Assembly: GCA_014239955.1 (NCBI GenBank)
Contig: JAAZXW010000021.1
Location: forward strand, 1-64,000
Length of the DNA stretch: 64,000 bases
Direction: 5' to 3'
DNA from: Methanobacteriota archaeon
GTDB lineage: Archaea > Thermoplasmatota > Poseidoniia > Poseidoniales > Thalassarchaeaceae
Both the position numbers and the translations under genes were made by a program. Positions 34,243 to 43,090 of this stretch are shown piece by piece. The notes beneath the pieces were generated by a model, which searched no databases, was not told where the DNA came from, and saw only the letters and a program-made list of their open reading frames with translations. Positions within the stretch are counted from its first letter, which is position 1; each line of letters opens with the position of its first letter.

Positions 34243-35346
34243 CTACTCGGGAATGAAAGGGGGTGCTTCATCGTCAGTGGGATGATCCCGGGGGACATCT
34301 CGAGTGGATTCGGTGACCAAGACCCTCCAGTCCATCAGAAGCGCGATTACGGCCCTCTGGTACTCGCTCATGGCTACCAGCCTCTCTAATGATAGCGTTC
34401 TCCTCCCATCTTGAGAAATGGTTTCGATTCGTATCTCGACCCTGACTTCGTCATGGTATATTTCTCCGTCTGGATCATGGCAGGATTGCTCCAAGACCAA
34501 ATCGCGATTCGCCTCTGCCTGCCTGAGGATCGCCCCTACCTGCCTATGTCTCACTTCCAGGCCTACGAAATCGTGAATTGAGGGGTCAAAGTCTCCCATT
34601 ATCCTGCTCTGTACCCATAGTACGGTATTGCCTTCTGATTCAGTGAGAATTGCAGCTAGGCGATTCGGGAACCCCACTCGAGAAACTACGGCGATTAGGT
34701 CGGAATATGGACTGGGTAAGAAGTGAGGTGCGCCTCTCTCCTTCGGTTGGGGCATTAGCGTGTGCCTCCTCTCGGTCTGCCCTGACCCATCGTATTCGGA
34801 TCTGGAAATCACGAAGCCGTCGATTTCTCCTCCCTCCAGTAGTTCGGCCAACTTTCTTGGGAGGTCTCTGGGATCGGCAGGGAGTTTGAATCCATGGACA
34901 ATGCCTCCCAATTTTTCAGAGGAGACTGCCTGCAAGTCTGGACGGGCTCTGAGCAGCTGTCTACGGACCAATCCCGAATCGGAGACGATTATTGCGGACT
35001 TTGGCTGGTACATCAGACGATCTGGAGAAACTAGAACCAGACTTGGCCTCCTAGGGGTCCTGGCTCCGATAACCTGGCACCCCTTAGCTGAAATCTCCCC
35101 CTCCCTTCCGAAGATTTCAGTCGCTGGGATTGCAAAGAGATCGAGGTTGCCCTCGGAAAGAGACTCAATACCTGACTCGAAATCCTGAACTGAAGTAACA
35201 GAGTGCTCGAGCCCTTCAACCTCCATAGTTTCGAAGTGAGCGGAGACCTGCGATGATACTTGGCAAGAAGGCGAATTCAGAGTTCCCACAACTATCCTGT
35301 TTTCCATCGCATCCACCTCAAGGGAGGGGGCACGCCTCGTACCCAT
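34243..35346 (-). CDS. HemC-like (porphobilinogen-deaminase fold) protein lacking the cofactor cysteine
   Basis: A 367-residue protein that follows hydroxymethylbilane synthase domains 1 and 2 in order: R-I-V-V-G-T at the start, a helix then G-N-L-D-L-F-A-I (usual G-E-I-D-L-A-V-H-S), R-R-P-S-L-V-L-V, S-D-S-G-L-V-R-R-Q-L-L-R-A-R-P-D-L (usual S-S-L-R-R-x-A-Q-L), and G-G-E-I-D-G-F-V-I-S. The K-D-x-P catalytic loop and the dipyrromethane-binding G-G-C are absent, and the C-terminal 150 residues are unrelated to me. It is therefore probably not a tetrapyrrole enzyme. ATG 35346 is chosen because it is about 27 bases from the TATA element; ATG 35307 is possible. Confidence 0.55.
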   Translation of the reverse strand: MGTRRAPSLEVDAMENRIVVGTLNSPSCQVSSQVSAHFETMEVEGLEHSVTSVQDFESGIESLSEGNLDLFAIPATEIFGREGEISAKGCQVIGARTPRRPSLVLVSPDRLMYQPKSAIIVSDSGLVRRQLLRARPDLQAVSSEKLGGIVHGFKLPADPRDLPRKLAELLEGGEIDGFVISRSEYDGSGQTERRHTLMPQPKERGAPHFLPSPYSDLIAVVSRVGFPNRLAAILTESEGNTVLWVQSRIMGDFDPSIHDFVGLEVRHRQVGAILRQAEANRDLVLEQSCHDPDGEIYHDEVRVEIRIETISQDGRRTLSLERLVAMSEYQRAVIALLMDWRVLVTESTRDVPRDHPTDDEAPPFIPE

Positions 35347-35369
35347 TCTGAGCGGCGTGCGCACCCGTT

Positions 35370-35377
35370 GATATATG
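35370..35377. promoter_or_regulatory. Shared, near-palindromic TATA element between divergent genes
   Basis: GATATATG reads as a TATA box on both strands. It is centred about 26 bases before the prenyl synthase ATG (35399) and about 27 bases before the HemC-like ATG (35346), so one element could direct leaderless transcription both ways. Confidence 0.5.
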
Positions 35378-35398
35378 CGACCCATAGGCTGAGACAAC

Positions 35399-36382
35399 AT
35401 GGAAGCGGAGAATATCGAGTCAATGACGCTAGATTCGGTCAAGAACTTCGTCGAGGAGGCCATCGAAGATTTAGTTCTCGAGAAAATTAGCTCCCCTCTC
35501 GATCGTCCGGTGATGTCAATTGCTAGGGACGTCCTCCTCGGGGGTGGAAAGAGATACCGCCCCATACTAGCTATCCTGGCTTACAAAGCTGCAGGGGGAA
35601 AGGATCACAGAGAGGTACTAGATCTCGCTTTGTCTTCAGAGTTAATACACACAGCAACCCTGGTTCACGACGACGTATACGACCAGTCAAAAATGAGGCG
35701 GGGTAAACCGACTATCCACACCACTCACGGAATCTCGCATGCAATTATCTCGGGAGACTACCTATTCGCACTGGGTTTCGAATTCGGGGCCAAATACGAC
35801 GAAAGAGTGACTGGCAAGGTAAGGGACAAATGCGCAGGGATAGCATCTGGAGAGATTCGACAGTTCGAGCACATCCATGACCTCAATACCAGTCCAGAAG
35901 ACTACTACGAGATTATCGATGGGAAGACAGCGGGGCCCTTCGCCTATGGGTGTTCGTCCGCTGCAATGATTGCAGGATCAAATGAGGAAATATTCAATGC
36001 ATTGGAGAGTTACGGTATGGAACTGGGCAGGGCCTTCCAACTTGTGGATGACATTCTTGACTTGATCGGGGATGACCTCATCGGCAAACCTCGGGGAACG
36101 GATGTCCACGAAGGGAAGATGACGCTGCCGATCATCTACGCACTCACAATGCTGCATGGAACCGATAGAGAACACCTCAAGGATGTCCTAACCAACTTCG
36201 GGGATGATCGGCTGCATGAGTTGGTCGAACTCCTTGAACGGGCGGGTTCATTCGAATATGGGAAATTACTGGTTTCCAACCATGTCGAAAGAGCACTGGC
36301 CCATATCGAAACACTACCCGCGTCAGATGAGAAGGACTTACTGAGGGAGATCGCAATGATCTCGGAGTCCAGAACAAACTAA
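35399..36382 (+). CDS. idsA: Polyprenyl (geranylgeranyl) diphosphate synthase
   Basis: A 327-residue trans-prenyltransferase that builds C20 (or related) chains for archaeal ether lipids. The first Asp-rich motif is D-D-V-Y-D in L-V-H-D-D-V-Y-D near residues 95-100, followed by R-R-G-K-P-T. The second is D-D-I-L-D near 217-221. The conserved G-G-K-R-Y-R-P at about 44-50 binds diphosphate. Tyr-Leu-Phe-Ala before the G-F-E stretch and the family position suggest C20 product, but length control cannot be read with certainty. It is the first gene of a unit with the geranylgeranyl reductase 14 bases downstream. Confidence 0.93.
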   Translation: MEAENIESMTLDSVKNFVEEAIEDLVLEKISSPLDRPVMSIARDVLLGGGKRYRPILAILAYKAAGGKDHREVLDLALSSELIHTATLVHDDVYDQSKMRRGKPTIHTTHGISHAIISGDYLFALGFEFGAKYDERVTGKVRDKCAGIASGEIRQFEHIHDLNTSPEDYYEIIDGKTAGPFAYGCSSAAMIAGSNEEIFNALESYGMELGRAFQLVDDILDLIGDDLIGKPRGTDVHEGKMTLPIIYALTMLHGTDREHLKDVLTNFGDDRLHELVELLERAGSFEYGKLLVSNHVERALAHIETLPASDEKDLLREIAMISESRTN

Positions 36383-36383
36383 C

Positions 36384-36388
36384 GGAGG
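36384..36388 (+). promoter_or_regulatory. Ribosome binding site for a TTG start
   Basis: GGAGG stands 8 bases before the TTG at 36397. No in-frame ATG lies before the FAD-binding motif, so it decides the start of the reductase gene. Confidence 0.55.
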
Positions 36389-36396
36389 AACTTCCC

Positions 36397-37497
36397 TTGG
36401 CCGAGGAGGAGTACTGGGATGCGATAATCATCGGAGGGGGCCCTGCAGGCAGTACTGTTGCAAGATATGCTGCAGAAGGGGGGTTGAGTGTCTTAGTTAT
36501 TGATGCGAGAGATCCCATCGGTTCGCCACTACAATGCGGAGAATTGGTGCCAACTAACGAGGAGATGAAGAGACTGTGTCCGAATGTTCCAGAAATGGAC
36601 GATTTGTTCAGAACTCCCGAGAATGCAATCTCTAACACCTCCAAGAAGATGAGGGTCGTCAAGCCAAATGGAATGGGGATGGAATTCGATTTTGAGGGGT
36701 TGGTTCTAGACAGAGTCGCGCATGATGAGGCTTTGGTCAAGCTTGCTGCCTCAAAGGGTGCAGAGTATCTCCTAGGAAACCGCGTCAAGCGTGTCGAGGA
36801 AGATTCAGTTTTACTATCCAATGGTGTGAAATTGAGAGGTAGGGTGATAGTTGGGGCTGGTGGGCACAATGACCCAATAAGAAAGCGATACTGGAGTGAG
36901 AAGTCTCTGAATATCCCGGTCAAATTCGCCCTAAAGGATGGAAATCATTCCGATGCTCTGGAGTTGCACTTCGGCTCTGTGGCACCGGGCGGATATGCCT
37001 GGATCTTCCCCAAAGAATCAGGCTCTAATATTGGCTTGGGGATACAGAGGGGGGCGTCCAAGGGAAAGAGTCTGGAGGTTTACGCAAACCATTTCATTGA
37101 CCGCTTCGAAGGAGCGGAGACATTCAGAGGAGCCGGATATCTGCCGATGTCAGGCACTATCCGTTCATTTGTCAAAGGAAAATACATGCTAGTCGGAGAC
37201 TCTGCAGGGATGGTCCTGCCATCAAACGGAGCAGGCATCACTATCGCCATGATAGGGGGCAGAATTGCAGGAGAAGTGATTTCTGAGCACATCAATGACG
37301 GCTTGGATCTGAAGGAATATGAGAAGAGATGGAAAATCCAGATGGGGAGTGTGATGCGGAACTCAAAGAGAGCTTTTCGCATTGGGAACCTGATGTTCAG
37401 ATTTCCCGATTGGGTTCTGAATATTGCATTAAATCGCCTGACAAAGGGGATGATTTGGAGGGCCGTGACCTGTCGAAGAGTCTTCTGGCTATTCTAA
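36397..37497 (+). CDS. Geranylgeranyl reductase family FAD-dependent protein
   Basis: A 366-residue flavoprotein that saturates geranylgeranyl chains of ether lipids (or of quinones) using a reductant. The Rossmann FAD motif G-G-G-P-A-G-S-T is at about residues 12-19. Further motifs are C-G-E-L (family substrate-site cysteine), Y-A-W-I-F-P-K and the second FAD motif G-D-S-A-G-M-V-L-P. TTG start supported by the Shine-Dalgarno at 36384. It is downstream of the prenyl synthase, matching a shared role in membrane-lipid synthesis. The 3' end overlaps the convergent methyltransferase by 4 bases. Confidence 0.9.
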   Translation: MAEEEYWDAIIIGGGPAGSTVARYAAEGGLSVLVIDARDPIGSPLQCGELVPTNEEMKRLCPNVPEMDDLFRTPENAISNTSKKMRVVKPNGMGMEFDFEGLVLDRVAHDEALVKLAASKGAEYLLGNRVKRVEEDSVLLSNGVKLRGRVIVGAGGHNDPIRKRYWSEKSLNIPVKFALKDGNHSDALELHFGSVAPGGYAWIFPKESGSNIGLGIQRGASKGKSLEVYANHFIDRFEGAETFRGAGYLPMSGTIRSFVKGKYMLVGDSAGMVLPSNGAGITIAMIGGRIAGEVISEHINDGLDLKEYEKRWKIQMGSVMRNSKRAFRIGNLMFRFPDWVLNIALNRLTKGMIWRAVTCRRVFWLF

Positions 37498-38201
37498 GGC
37501 GCGCGAGCGGACCATATTGTTGCCATTCCTGGGAAAATCACTCTGGCTCTGACATCGACGAACCCGACCTCCTTCAACATCGAGACATAATCCCTAGTTG
37601 TTCCGAATTCAGAGTAAGTCTTGGTGAGCCACTTCCATGGGTGGTCTCTCTGGCCGCATACAACCCTGGCGTATGCACCCACCCAGACCCTCATCCACAG
37701 AATCCCTAGGAAACCGTGGACTCGGTTAATCTTCGCTGGGTCTACAATGATGATTTTGGAACCGGGCCGGAGGACCCTCAGAGACTCAGAGAGTCCGGTT
37801 TTCTTGTCATACCAGTCCCTGAATGAGAACAATGAGCACAGTGCATCGAAGGAATCGTCCTCGAAGGGGAGTTCTTCGGCGGTGCCCTCGACGAAAATTG
37901 CCGGATCATCCCCTCTTTCCTTTCGTGACGTGTTTACTCTTTCCTCTGCTGCAGCTAGCATCTCTGGGATTGGATCGAGGCAAACTAGTTCTCTGCCAAC
38001 GACGTCCTCGGCGAAGCTTCCGGGCCCGCATCCCACTTCCAAGACCTTGCCGTCGGGCAGCATTTCCCTCACCATTCGACGCCATCTAGAGACCTGGCCC
38101 AGAGTAGCGAAGCGATTGATTCGGTCATAGACGGGAATGGTGGCTAATAGATTTCTCTGGAGTTCCCCCCAATCCTCGGCACCCATTCCATGTGCGTCCA
38201 T
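37494..38201 (-). CDS. SAM-dependent methyltransferase, UbiE/MenG-like
   Basis: A 235-residue class I methyltransferase. The N-terminal I-P-V-Y-D-R-I-N motif is typical of the UbiE/MenG family. The SAM motif V-L-E-V-G-C-G-P-G is near residue 55, G-T-A-E-E-L-P-F-E-D-D-S-F-D follows in the middle, and S-L-F-S-F-R-D corresponds to the family's F-x-x-R-N. The neighbouring isoprenoid genes make a quinone C-methylation role plausible; that is inference. Confidence 0.85.
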   Translation of the reverse strand: MDAHGMGAEDWGELQRNLLATIPVYDRINRFATLGQVSRWRRMVREMLPDGKVLEVGCGPGSFAEDVVGRELVCLDPIPEMLAAAEERVNTSRKERGDDPAIFVEGTAEELPFEDDSFDALCSLFSFRDWYDKKTGLSESLRVLRPGSKIIIVDPAKINRVHGFLGILWMRVWVGAYARVVCGQRDHPWKWLTKTYSEFGTTRDYVSMLKEVGFVDVRARVIFPGMATIWSARAP

Positions 38202-38333
38202 GGCCCCACCTCAGAGATGGCCATATTTGGAAGGTTCCCGAGAGGGTGCGTGAGCGGAGTCAAACTAGTGTAATGCGCGAGGTTATCATCATAAACTCCT
38301 CAACTGTCGCCAATGCACCGTAGGTGTATGGAA

Positions 38334-38648
38334 ATGGGACGAGAAGAGGTTCTACGAGCAATAAGACAAGCCGAGAGTGAGGCAAAGGAAACAATAGCCA
38401 ATGCAGAGTCAAAGGCCTCAGAGATTGTTGCCAAGGCAAGACTGGCAGCCACGGAGATTATGCAAGCCGGAAGAACAGACTCGGAAACCAATACTCAAAC
38501 TATGATTTCGGAAGCGAGGAGTGCGGCCGAGAGCGAGGCGCAGGAAGTCTCCAAAGAAGGAGACTCGACAATCGGTTCGATTCATGATGGCGGAGAGGGA
38601 AGTAGAGAAGTAGCAGTGAACGTGGTTCTTGATGCCTTCAAGTCCTGA
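38334..38648 (+). CDS. atpH: A-type ATP synthase subunit H
   Basis: A 104-residue helical stalk protein, the first gene of the A-ATPase operon. The start M-G-R-E-E-V-L-x-x-I-R-x-A-E-x-E-A is the usual one for AhaH. The heptad-like Ala/Glu pattern over residues 5-60 indicates the coiled coil that pairs with subunit E in the peripheral stalk. The ATG at 38334 has a TAGGTG seven bases upstream; ATG 38328 is alternative. The last 40 residues are less typical (Gly/Asp-rich) but similar in length to others. Confidence 0.85.
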   Translation: MGREEVLRAIRQAESEAKETIANAESKASEIVAKARLAATEIMQAGRTDSETNTQTMISEARSAAESEAQEVSKEGDSTIGSIHDGGEGSREVAVNVVLDAFKS

Positions 38649-38665
38649 AATTCTAGAGGAATTAG

Positions 38666-40729
38666 ATGTCACAAGTAAATACCCAGCAGATGGGCCGAAT
38701 GGTTGCTGCTGGGAACAAAGAGAAATTAGGAAAGGTAGTGGAGATTCTAGCTCGTCTTGAGGCTATGCACATCATCGATTACGATGGTAGCGAAGATGGA
38801 TTCTCATTAGGGTCACCAGAAAAAGGATCGGAGGAGGTGGGACGAGGCCTAGTCAAGGCAAGAGCTGCTGCCTCGGTAGTGGAGACATCGGGGCCGGCAA
38901 GTCCAGTTCCAGAGGGCCCGGTCAGGGATTCGCTGGGGAGTGATCTTCCCGCCAAGATAGATGAGGTGCTTTCAGATAGCTCAAGAATTGATGACTTGGA
39001 TAATGAAATCTCCTCCCTCCTAGAAGAGGAGACCGGCCTCTCACAAATAGCCCCCCTGGGTATAGACCTCGAACTACTCGGTGGATACGAGTCGATTACT
39101 TCCTTCGTGGGTACGGTGGAGAACATGCTTGAAGCCAGAGAGGCAGTTGGTTCCGGACTAATCATCGAAGGGAAAGCAGGCAAGTCTGGATTAGTGGCGG
39201 CCTTCGTGAGGAATGAGGATTCTGGGCAAGCTTCGATGAAACTAGAACAAGCTGGCTTCGAATCAATTCAGATTCCCGAGGGAGAAGGGCCCGCCTCTGC
39301 TCGCCTATCAGAAGTCAGGAAGGCCAAGGGCACTCTAGAAGGGGAGAAGTACGATTTGGAAAAGAGGATAGCCCAATGGAGCAAATCGAATGGAGAGATG
39401 CTACTGTGCGGATTGGAGGTCCTGGAAAGGGATCACGATGTATTGACAGCCCCAGTTAGAATCGCAGTTTCTGAACATGCATTCGTCATCGATGGTTGGG
39501 TAGCAATGGGAAGGTCGGAAGAAGTGCAAAGTTCCCTAAAGGAGGTTTGTCTATTCACCGAGGTCACCCCGTTCGAAATGGAAGCAGGTGGGGGCGGTCA
39601 TGGCCATTCTGACCACCATCACAGTCAGAAGATGCCCCCGATAGCATTCCAGGAGAGAAGTTCCAGCAGACCAATGGAGCTTCTCACCGATGCAGTGGGC
39701 AGACCTGCCTACGGAAGAATTGATCCAACCATCTTCATGTTCATCACATATCCGATATTCTTCGGAATCATGCTAGGGGATATGGCATATGGCCTCGTCA
39801 CCATGGGATTGGGTGCATTTCTAGTAGGGAGGTCTGGCACTAACGAGATGCTCAAGTTGGGCGGAAAATTCCTGATGTACATTGGATTCGGAACCATTGT
39901 CTTCGGATACTTGTACGCAGAGTTTGCTGGATGGGAAATTTTCCCACATCACGGTTCCAACCCGGCCGAAGTGCTCCAAATTCTCTATCCAAGTATTCCG
40001 GAGGGGATGTACCACGCATGGGATGCTTCCCTCCCACTTGGGATAGAGTTGGCTTTCCCGTTCCACAGAGTGGTAATGGTCGATGATCATGGAAATCTAG
40101 AGCATCTGATCCTACTAACCATCTACTTGGGTGTAATTCACGTATTCCTAGGACTAGTGATCGGATTCAGGGACATAATGCTGTTCGGAAACGGTCATGG
40201 CGGTTTCGGATTAGTCTGTGCCTTCTTTGAGAAGGGGACCTGGATGATTCTGCTCGTTGGTGGCTTCATGTTTGCATATGGCTTCATCGGGCCGGCCGAG
40301 TGGATGATGCAACCGGGAGCAGCAATTGCGATTTTGGCCACCATAATGCTAATGTGGACCCTGTACAAGTATCACGGAGTACCGTTCCCGATCAACATTG
40401 GTCTCGCTCCCATAGAAGCTGTTGGAATGATGCCCACGGTGATATCTTATGTCAGATTGTTTGCGGTCGGAGTTGTGGGAGTCAAGATTGCGGAGACGGG
40501 CAATAACATGCTATTCGACAAGATCAGCTTTGACGAACCGTTGATGGCCATTGGCCTCTTAATAGGCTGGATGGCGGTACAGTTCTTCGCTTGGGGACTG
40601 GGGGTCTTCAGTCCAAACATTCACGCTGCAAGACTGCACTTTGTAGAGTGGATGAGACAGTACTACGACTCAAGCGGGGAGGCTTTCAACCCATTCGGCC
40701 TCAGAACACAATATGTGGAGGTTGACTAG
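38666..40729 (+). CDS. atpI: A-type ATP synthase subunit I (a)
   Basis: A 687-residue stator subunit containing the ion half-channels. Residues 1-340 are the cytoplasmic arm. From about 360 on there are eight hydrophobic helices. The conserved Arg is in S-Y-V-R-L-F-A-V-G near residue 595. The family's M-L-G-D-x-A-Y-G is at about 370-377, and P-T-V-I-S-Y-V-R is the usual context. Between arm and membrane part lies an unusual Gly/His stretch (G-G-G-G-H-G-H-S-D-H-H-H, about residues 309-320). It has a Shine-Dalgarno GAGGA upstream and is 17 bases after atpH. Confidence 0.95.
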   Translation: MSQVNTQQMGRMVAAGNKEKLGKVVEILARLEAMHIIDYDGSEDGFSLGSPEKGSEEVGRGLVKARAAASVVETSGPASPVPEGPVRDSLGSDLPAKIDEVLSDSSRIDDLDNEISSLLEEETGLSQIAPLGIDLELLGGYESITSFVGTVENMLEAREAVGSGLIIEGKAGKSGLVAAFVRNEDSGQASMKLEQAGFESIQIPEGEGPASARLSEVRKAKGTLEGEKYDLEKRIAQWSKSNGEMLLCGLEVLERDHDVLTAPVRIAVSEHAFVIDGWVAMGRSEEVQSSLKEVCLFTEVTPFEMEAGGGGHGHSDHHHSQKMPPIAFQERSSSRPMELLTDAVGRPAYGRIDPTIFMFITYPIFFGIMLGDMAYGLVTMGLGAFLVGRSGTNEMLKLGGKFLMYIGFGTIVFGYLYAEFAGWEIFPHHGSNPAEVLQILYPSIPEGMYHAWDASLPLGIELAFPFHRVVMVDDHGNLEHLILLTIYLGVIHVFLGLVIGFRDIMLFGNGHGGFGLVCAFFEKGTWMILLVGGFMFAYGFIGPAEWMMQPGAAIAILATIMLMWTLYKYHGVPFPINIGLAPIEAVGMMPTVISYVRLFAVGVVGVKIAETGNNMLFDKISFDEPLMAIGLLIGWMAVQFFAWGLGVFSPNIHAARLHFVEWMRQYYDSSGEAFNPFGLRTQYVEVD

Positions 40730-40774
40730 ATCAGATTCCAAGCCTAGGCTTGACAAAATAAGGAGGAAAAAAGA

Positions 40775-41089
40775 ATGAACAACAGAAAAACAATGACTGG
40801 AAGGAGTACCCTGATTGCCCTATTCTCGTTTGCAATGTTTGCATCCGTGGTTTCGGCAGCAGAGGGAGATGTAGATACGACGTCGTATCACTGGGATGCA
40901 GCAAAGCTTGGCGCTGGAATAGCACTAGGACTAGCAGGAGTCGGTACCGGGCTAAGCCAAGGGCCGATTGGAGCAGCAGCAGTAGGAATGATTGCCGAGG
41001 ATTCGAGCAAGTTCGTTACTGGGCTGATCTTCACCGCCCTACCAGAGACCATCGTACTGTTTGGATTCCTTGCACTATTCCTGCTCTGA
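40775..41089 (+). CDS. atpK: A-type ATP synthase subunit K (proteolipid c)
   Basis: A 104-residue rotor-ring subunit. An N-terminal signal-like segment (residues 10-29, ending V-S-A-A-E-G) is followed by one helical hairpin. Helix 1 is Gly/Ala-rich with G-L-A-G-V-G-T-G-L-S-Q-G-P-I-G. Helix 2 carries the ion-binding Glu in A-L-P-E-T-I-V-L-F-G. The hairpin is a single 2-helix unit, not the duplicated form of some archaea. Gln in helix 1 next to the Glu is seen in Na+-binding rings and H+-binding ones, so the coupling ion is not settled. Confidence 0.93.
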   Translation: MNNRKTMTGRSTLIALFSFAMFASVVSAAEGDVDTTSYHWDAAKLGAGIALGLAGVGTGLSQGPIGAAAVGMIAEDSSKFVTGLIFTALPETIVLFGFLALFLL

Positions 41090-41130
41090 GCAGTGTGTGC
41101 AGTATCCAATACGGATTAGGAGGTTAGAAT

Positions 41131-41691
41131 ATGACACTTGATGAATTAGCGACCGAGATTTCCAACCAGGCAGAAGGGGAGGCTAAAGCCATTGTAGAGG
41201 TGGCTCAAGCGGAGGCGAAAAGAATCGAGGATAATGCCCGGAGTGAGGTCTCTGAGGCATCCTCTATTTCTTCGGACAAGGCGGAAAGAGAGAGCGCGCA
41301 GTTGTCTGTCGAGGTAGTTGCCTCTGCTAGACAAGCGAATCAGAAGAGGGCGCTAATCGCTCAGAGAGAGGAATTGGATGCCACATGGGAGACTGTGAAA
41401 GAAGAGGTTGGCTCGCCTAAAATGAAGGGGAGGAAGCAGATTCTAGACTCTTTGGTCAAAGAGGCTAGCAAATCGAAGTCTGGAATGGTTATGAGGCCTG
41501 TTTCTTCGGACAGAGCGACTCTGTCCAAGAGTGGTTTCACCATGGGTGACGACATCGATGGCCTAGGTGGTTTCGTCCTAGAATCAAAAGACGGTTCTAC
41601 AGTGTTGGATTTCAGGTTCGACTTCCGATTGGAAGCAGCATGGAAATCTAGCCTTGGGGAAGTATACAGGATCCTATTCGGAGAACAGTGA
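41131..41691 (+). CDS. atpE: A-type ATP synthase subunit E
   Basis: A 186-residue peripheral-stalk subunit. The N-terminal 90 residues are an Ala/Glu coiled coil (A-E-G-E-A-K-A-I-V-E-V-A-Q-A-E-A-K) that pairs with H. The C-terminal globular part has G-G-F-V-L-E-S-K-D-G, a family hallmark, and binds the catalytic head. It has an AGGAGG-like site 8 bases upstream and sits in the normal operon place after K. Confidence 0.93.
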   Translation: MTLDELATEISNQAEGEAKAIVEVAQAEAKRIEDNARSEVSEASSISSDKAERESAQLSVEVVASARQANQKRALIAQREELDATWETVKEEVGSPKMKGRKQILDSLVKEASKSKSGMVMRPVSSDRATLSKSGFTMGDDIDGLGGFVLESKDGSTVLDFRFDFRLEAAWKSSLGEVYRILFGEQ

Positions 41692-41700
41692 GGGAGAGGG

Positions 41701-42753
41701 ATGTCAAGGGCACTGAACGGTCGTTCAAATCTATACAACGCTTCTGCGCGGGCTAAGGCACGCAAGGCTTCGCTGATTGATACGACAAGGATGCGTCAAC
41801 TTGTACAACAAGGTCCAGACTCCATTGGAGCCAGCATTGGTGAGATGGGTTACAGGGCGGAGATGGACATCTACGGTTCAAGGATGAGTGGGGCGGATGC
41901 GATAGAAGCAGCGCTCTTCCACAATCTTGACAACGATCTGGCAGGAGTCTTGAAATTCTGCCAGGGGCACCTGAAATCCCTAGTTGCGATTTACGTAGAG
42001 AGGTTTGACTACGAGAAGGCTAAGACAGTTCTCAGAGCGATAAATGGTGGAGCATCGGATGAAATTATTGAGGCCCAGATACTCCCTTCTGAGAATCCAA
42101 GGAACACCCCCTGGTTGAATATTGTTAGAAATACCGAAGGGCTTCAGGAGGCGGTCGAGGCGATGTCAGGAACACCATGGGGGAGGACGTTGTCCAAACT
42201 CGATGCTGATTCTACTCTAGAGGATATGGAAAATGCATTGGACTTGCAATATTTTTCCGATGCTCTGAAGTCTGTGAAAGGAAGAGATGGTGGACCTAGA
42301 CTCAGGAAATATCTCAGAATGGAGATAGACCACAGGAATGTAATAAACGAATTCCGAGCCATTAGGATGGGGATGACGATCGAAAAGCGTCAATCTATGG
42401 TTATCCCCGGAGGGAAGATTGATCCCGGGACAATGAGACAGGCCTGTCAGGCAGAGAGCGACGAAGAACTAATCGAGACACTTCGAAGAAGTAGCTCGTT
42501 CGATGACTCTGGATTTGATGAGGCAATGGCAGAATCGGAAAGAATGGGTAGTTTAGACCCGTATGCAGAACTTCTCTCCCATCAGAAGCACAGGATTCTG
42601 AAGAGGTTCGCCCACCTTAGTCCGATCTCCCCTTTCCCGATTATACACTATATTGAGAGGAAGACTCTGGAAGTAAGGAATCTGCGTTTGCTTGTGCGTG
42701 GCAAAGCAGTTGGCCTATCGAACGAAGTACTGGAAGCGCATATGGACTACTGA
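41701..42753 (+). CDS. atpC: A-type ATP synthase subunit C (d)
   Basis: A 350-residue helical subunit that links the central stalk to the K-ring. Three repeats of the funnel-shaped domain are recognisable, with M-S-G-A-D-A near residue 62, L-R-K-Y-L-R-M-E-I-D-H-R-N-V-I-N-E-F-R at about 200-218 (the family signature D-x-x-N) and a closing E-V-R-N-L-R-L-L-V-R-G-K. It starts 9 bases after atpE. Confidence 0.93.
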   Translation: MSRALNGRSNLYNASARAKARKASLIDTTRMRQLVQQGPDSIGASIGEMGYRAEMDIYGSRMSGADAIEAALFHNLDNDLAGVLKFCQGHLKSLVAIYVERFDYEKAKTVLRAINGGASDEIIEAQILPSENPRNTPWLNIVRNTEGLQEAVEAMSGTPWGRTLSKLDADSTLEDMENALDLQYFSDALKSVKGRDGGPRLRKYLRMEIDHRNVINEFRAIRMGMTIEKRQSMVIPGGKIDPGTMRQACQAESDEELIETLRRSSSFDDSGFDEAMAESERMGSLDPYAELLSHQKHRILKRFAHLSPISPFPIIHYIERKTLEVRNLRLLVRGKAVGLSNEVLEAHMDY

Positions 42754-42762
42754 GGTGATGAG

Positions 42763-43062
42763 ATGGAAATTGCAGTAGTAGGCCCTTTGGAATTCACACT
42801 AGGATTCCAACTCGCAGGCGTAGAAAACCTGTACAACCCGTCTGATGACGAAGAGATGGCGGAGATTCTCCGGAATCTCCTCAATCAGGCAGAAGTAGGA
42901 GTTGTTGTAGTGGACAACTTCGATTTAATGAGACTCCCGGAGAGGTTGCGTTTGCAACTCTCTGAGAGCATTACGCCCACTGTATTGGGCATAGGGACCG
43001 AGGAGGACAATACCCTCCGAGAGTCAATCAAGTCGGCACTTGGTGTCGACCTTTGGAAATAA
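42763..43062 (+). CDS. atpF: A-type ATP synthase subunit F
   Basis: A 99-residue [12 protein letters not shown] regulatory subunit with the Rossmann-like fold: M-E-I-A-V-V-G start, G-F-x-L-A-G-V near residue 18, V-G-V-V-V-V-D in the middle and a P-T-V-L-G-I-G end before the C-terminal helix. It lies between C and A, as in other archaea. Confidence 0.92.
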   Translation: MEIAVVGPLEFTLGFQLAGVENLYNPSDDEEMAEILRNLLNQAEVGVVVVDNFDLMRLPERLRLQLSESITPTVLGIGTEEDNTLRESIKSALGVDLWK

Positions 43063-43090
43063 GATTCGAACAAAAAAGGAAGTGAAAAAA

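Noticed and set aside
37080..37382. 100-residue minus-strand frame in the geranylgeranyl reductase
   Set aside because: It is antisense of the conserved FAD-binding region of the reductase.
43040..43090. 17-codon upstream extension of atpA
   Set aside because: It overlaps atpF and lacks family likeness; the ATG at 43091 has a good ribosome site and the normal start.
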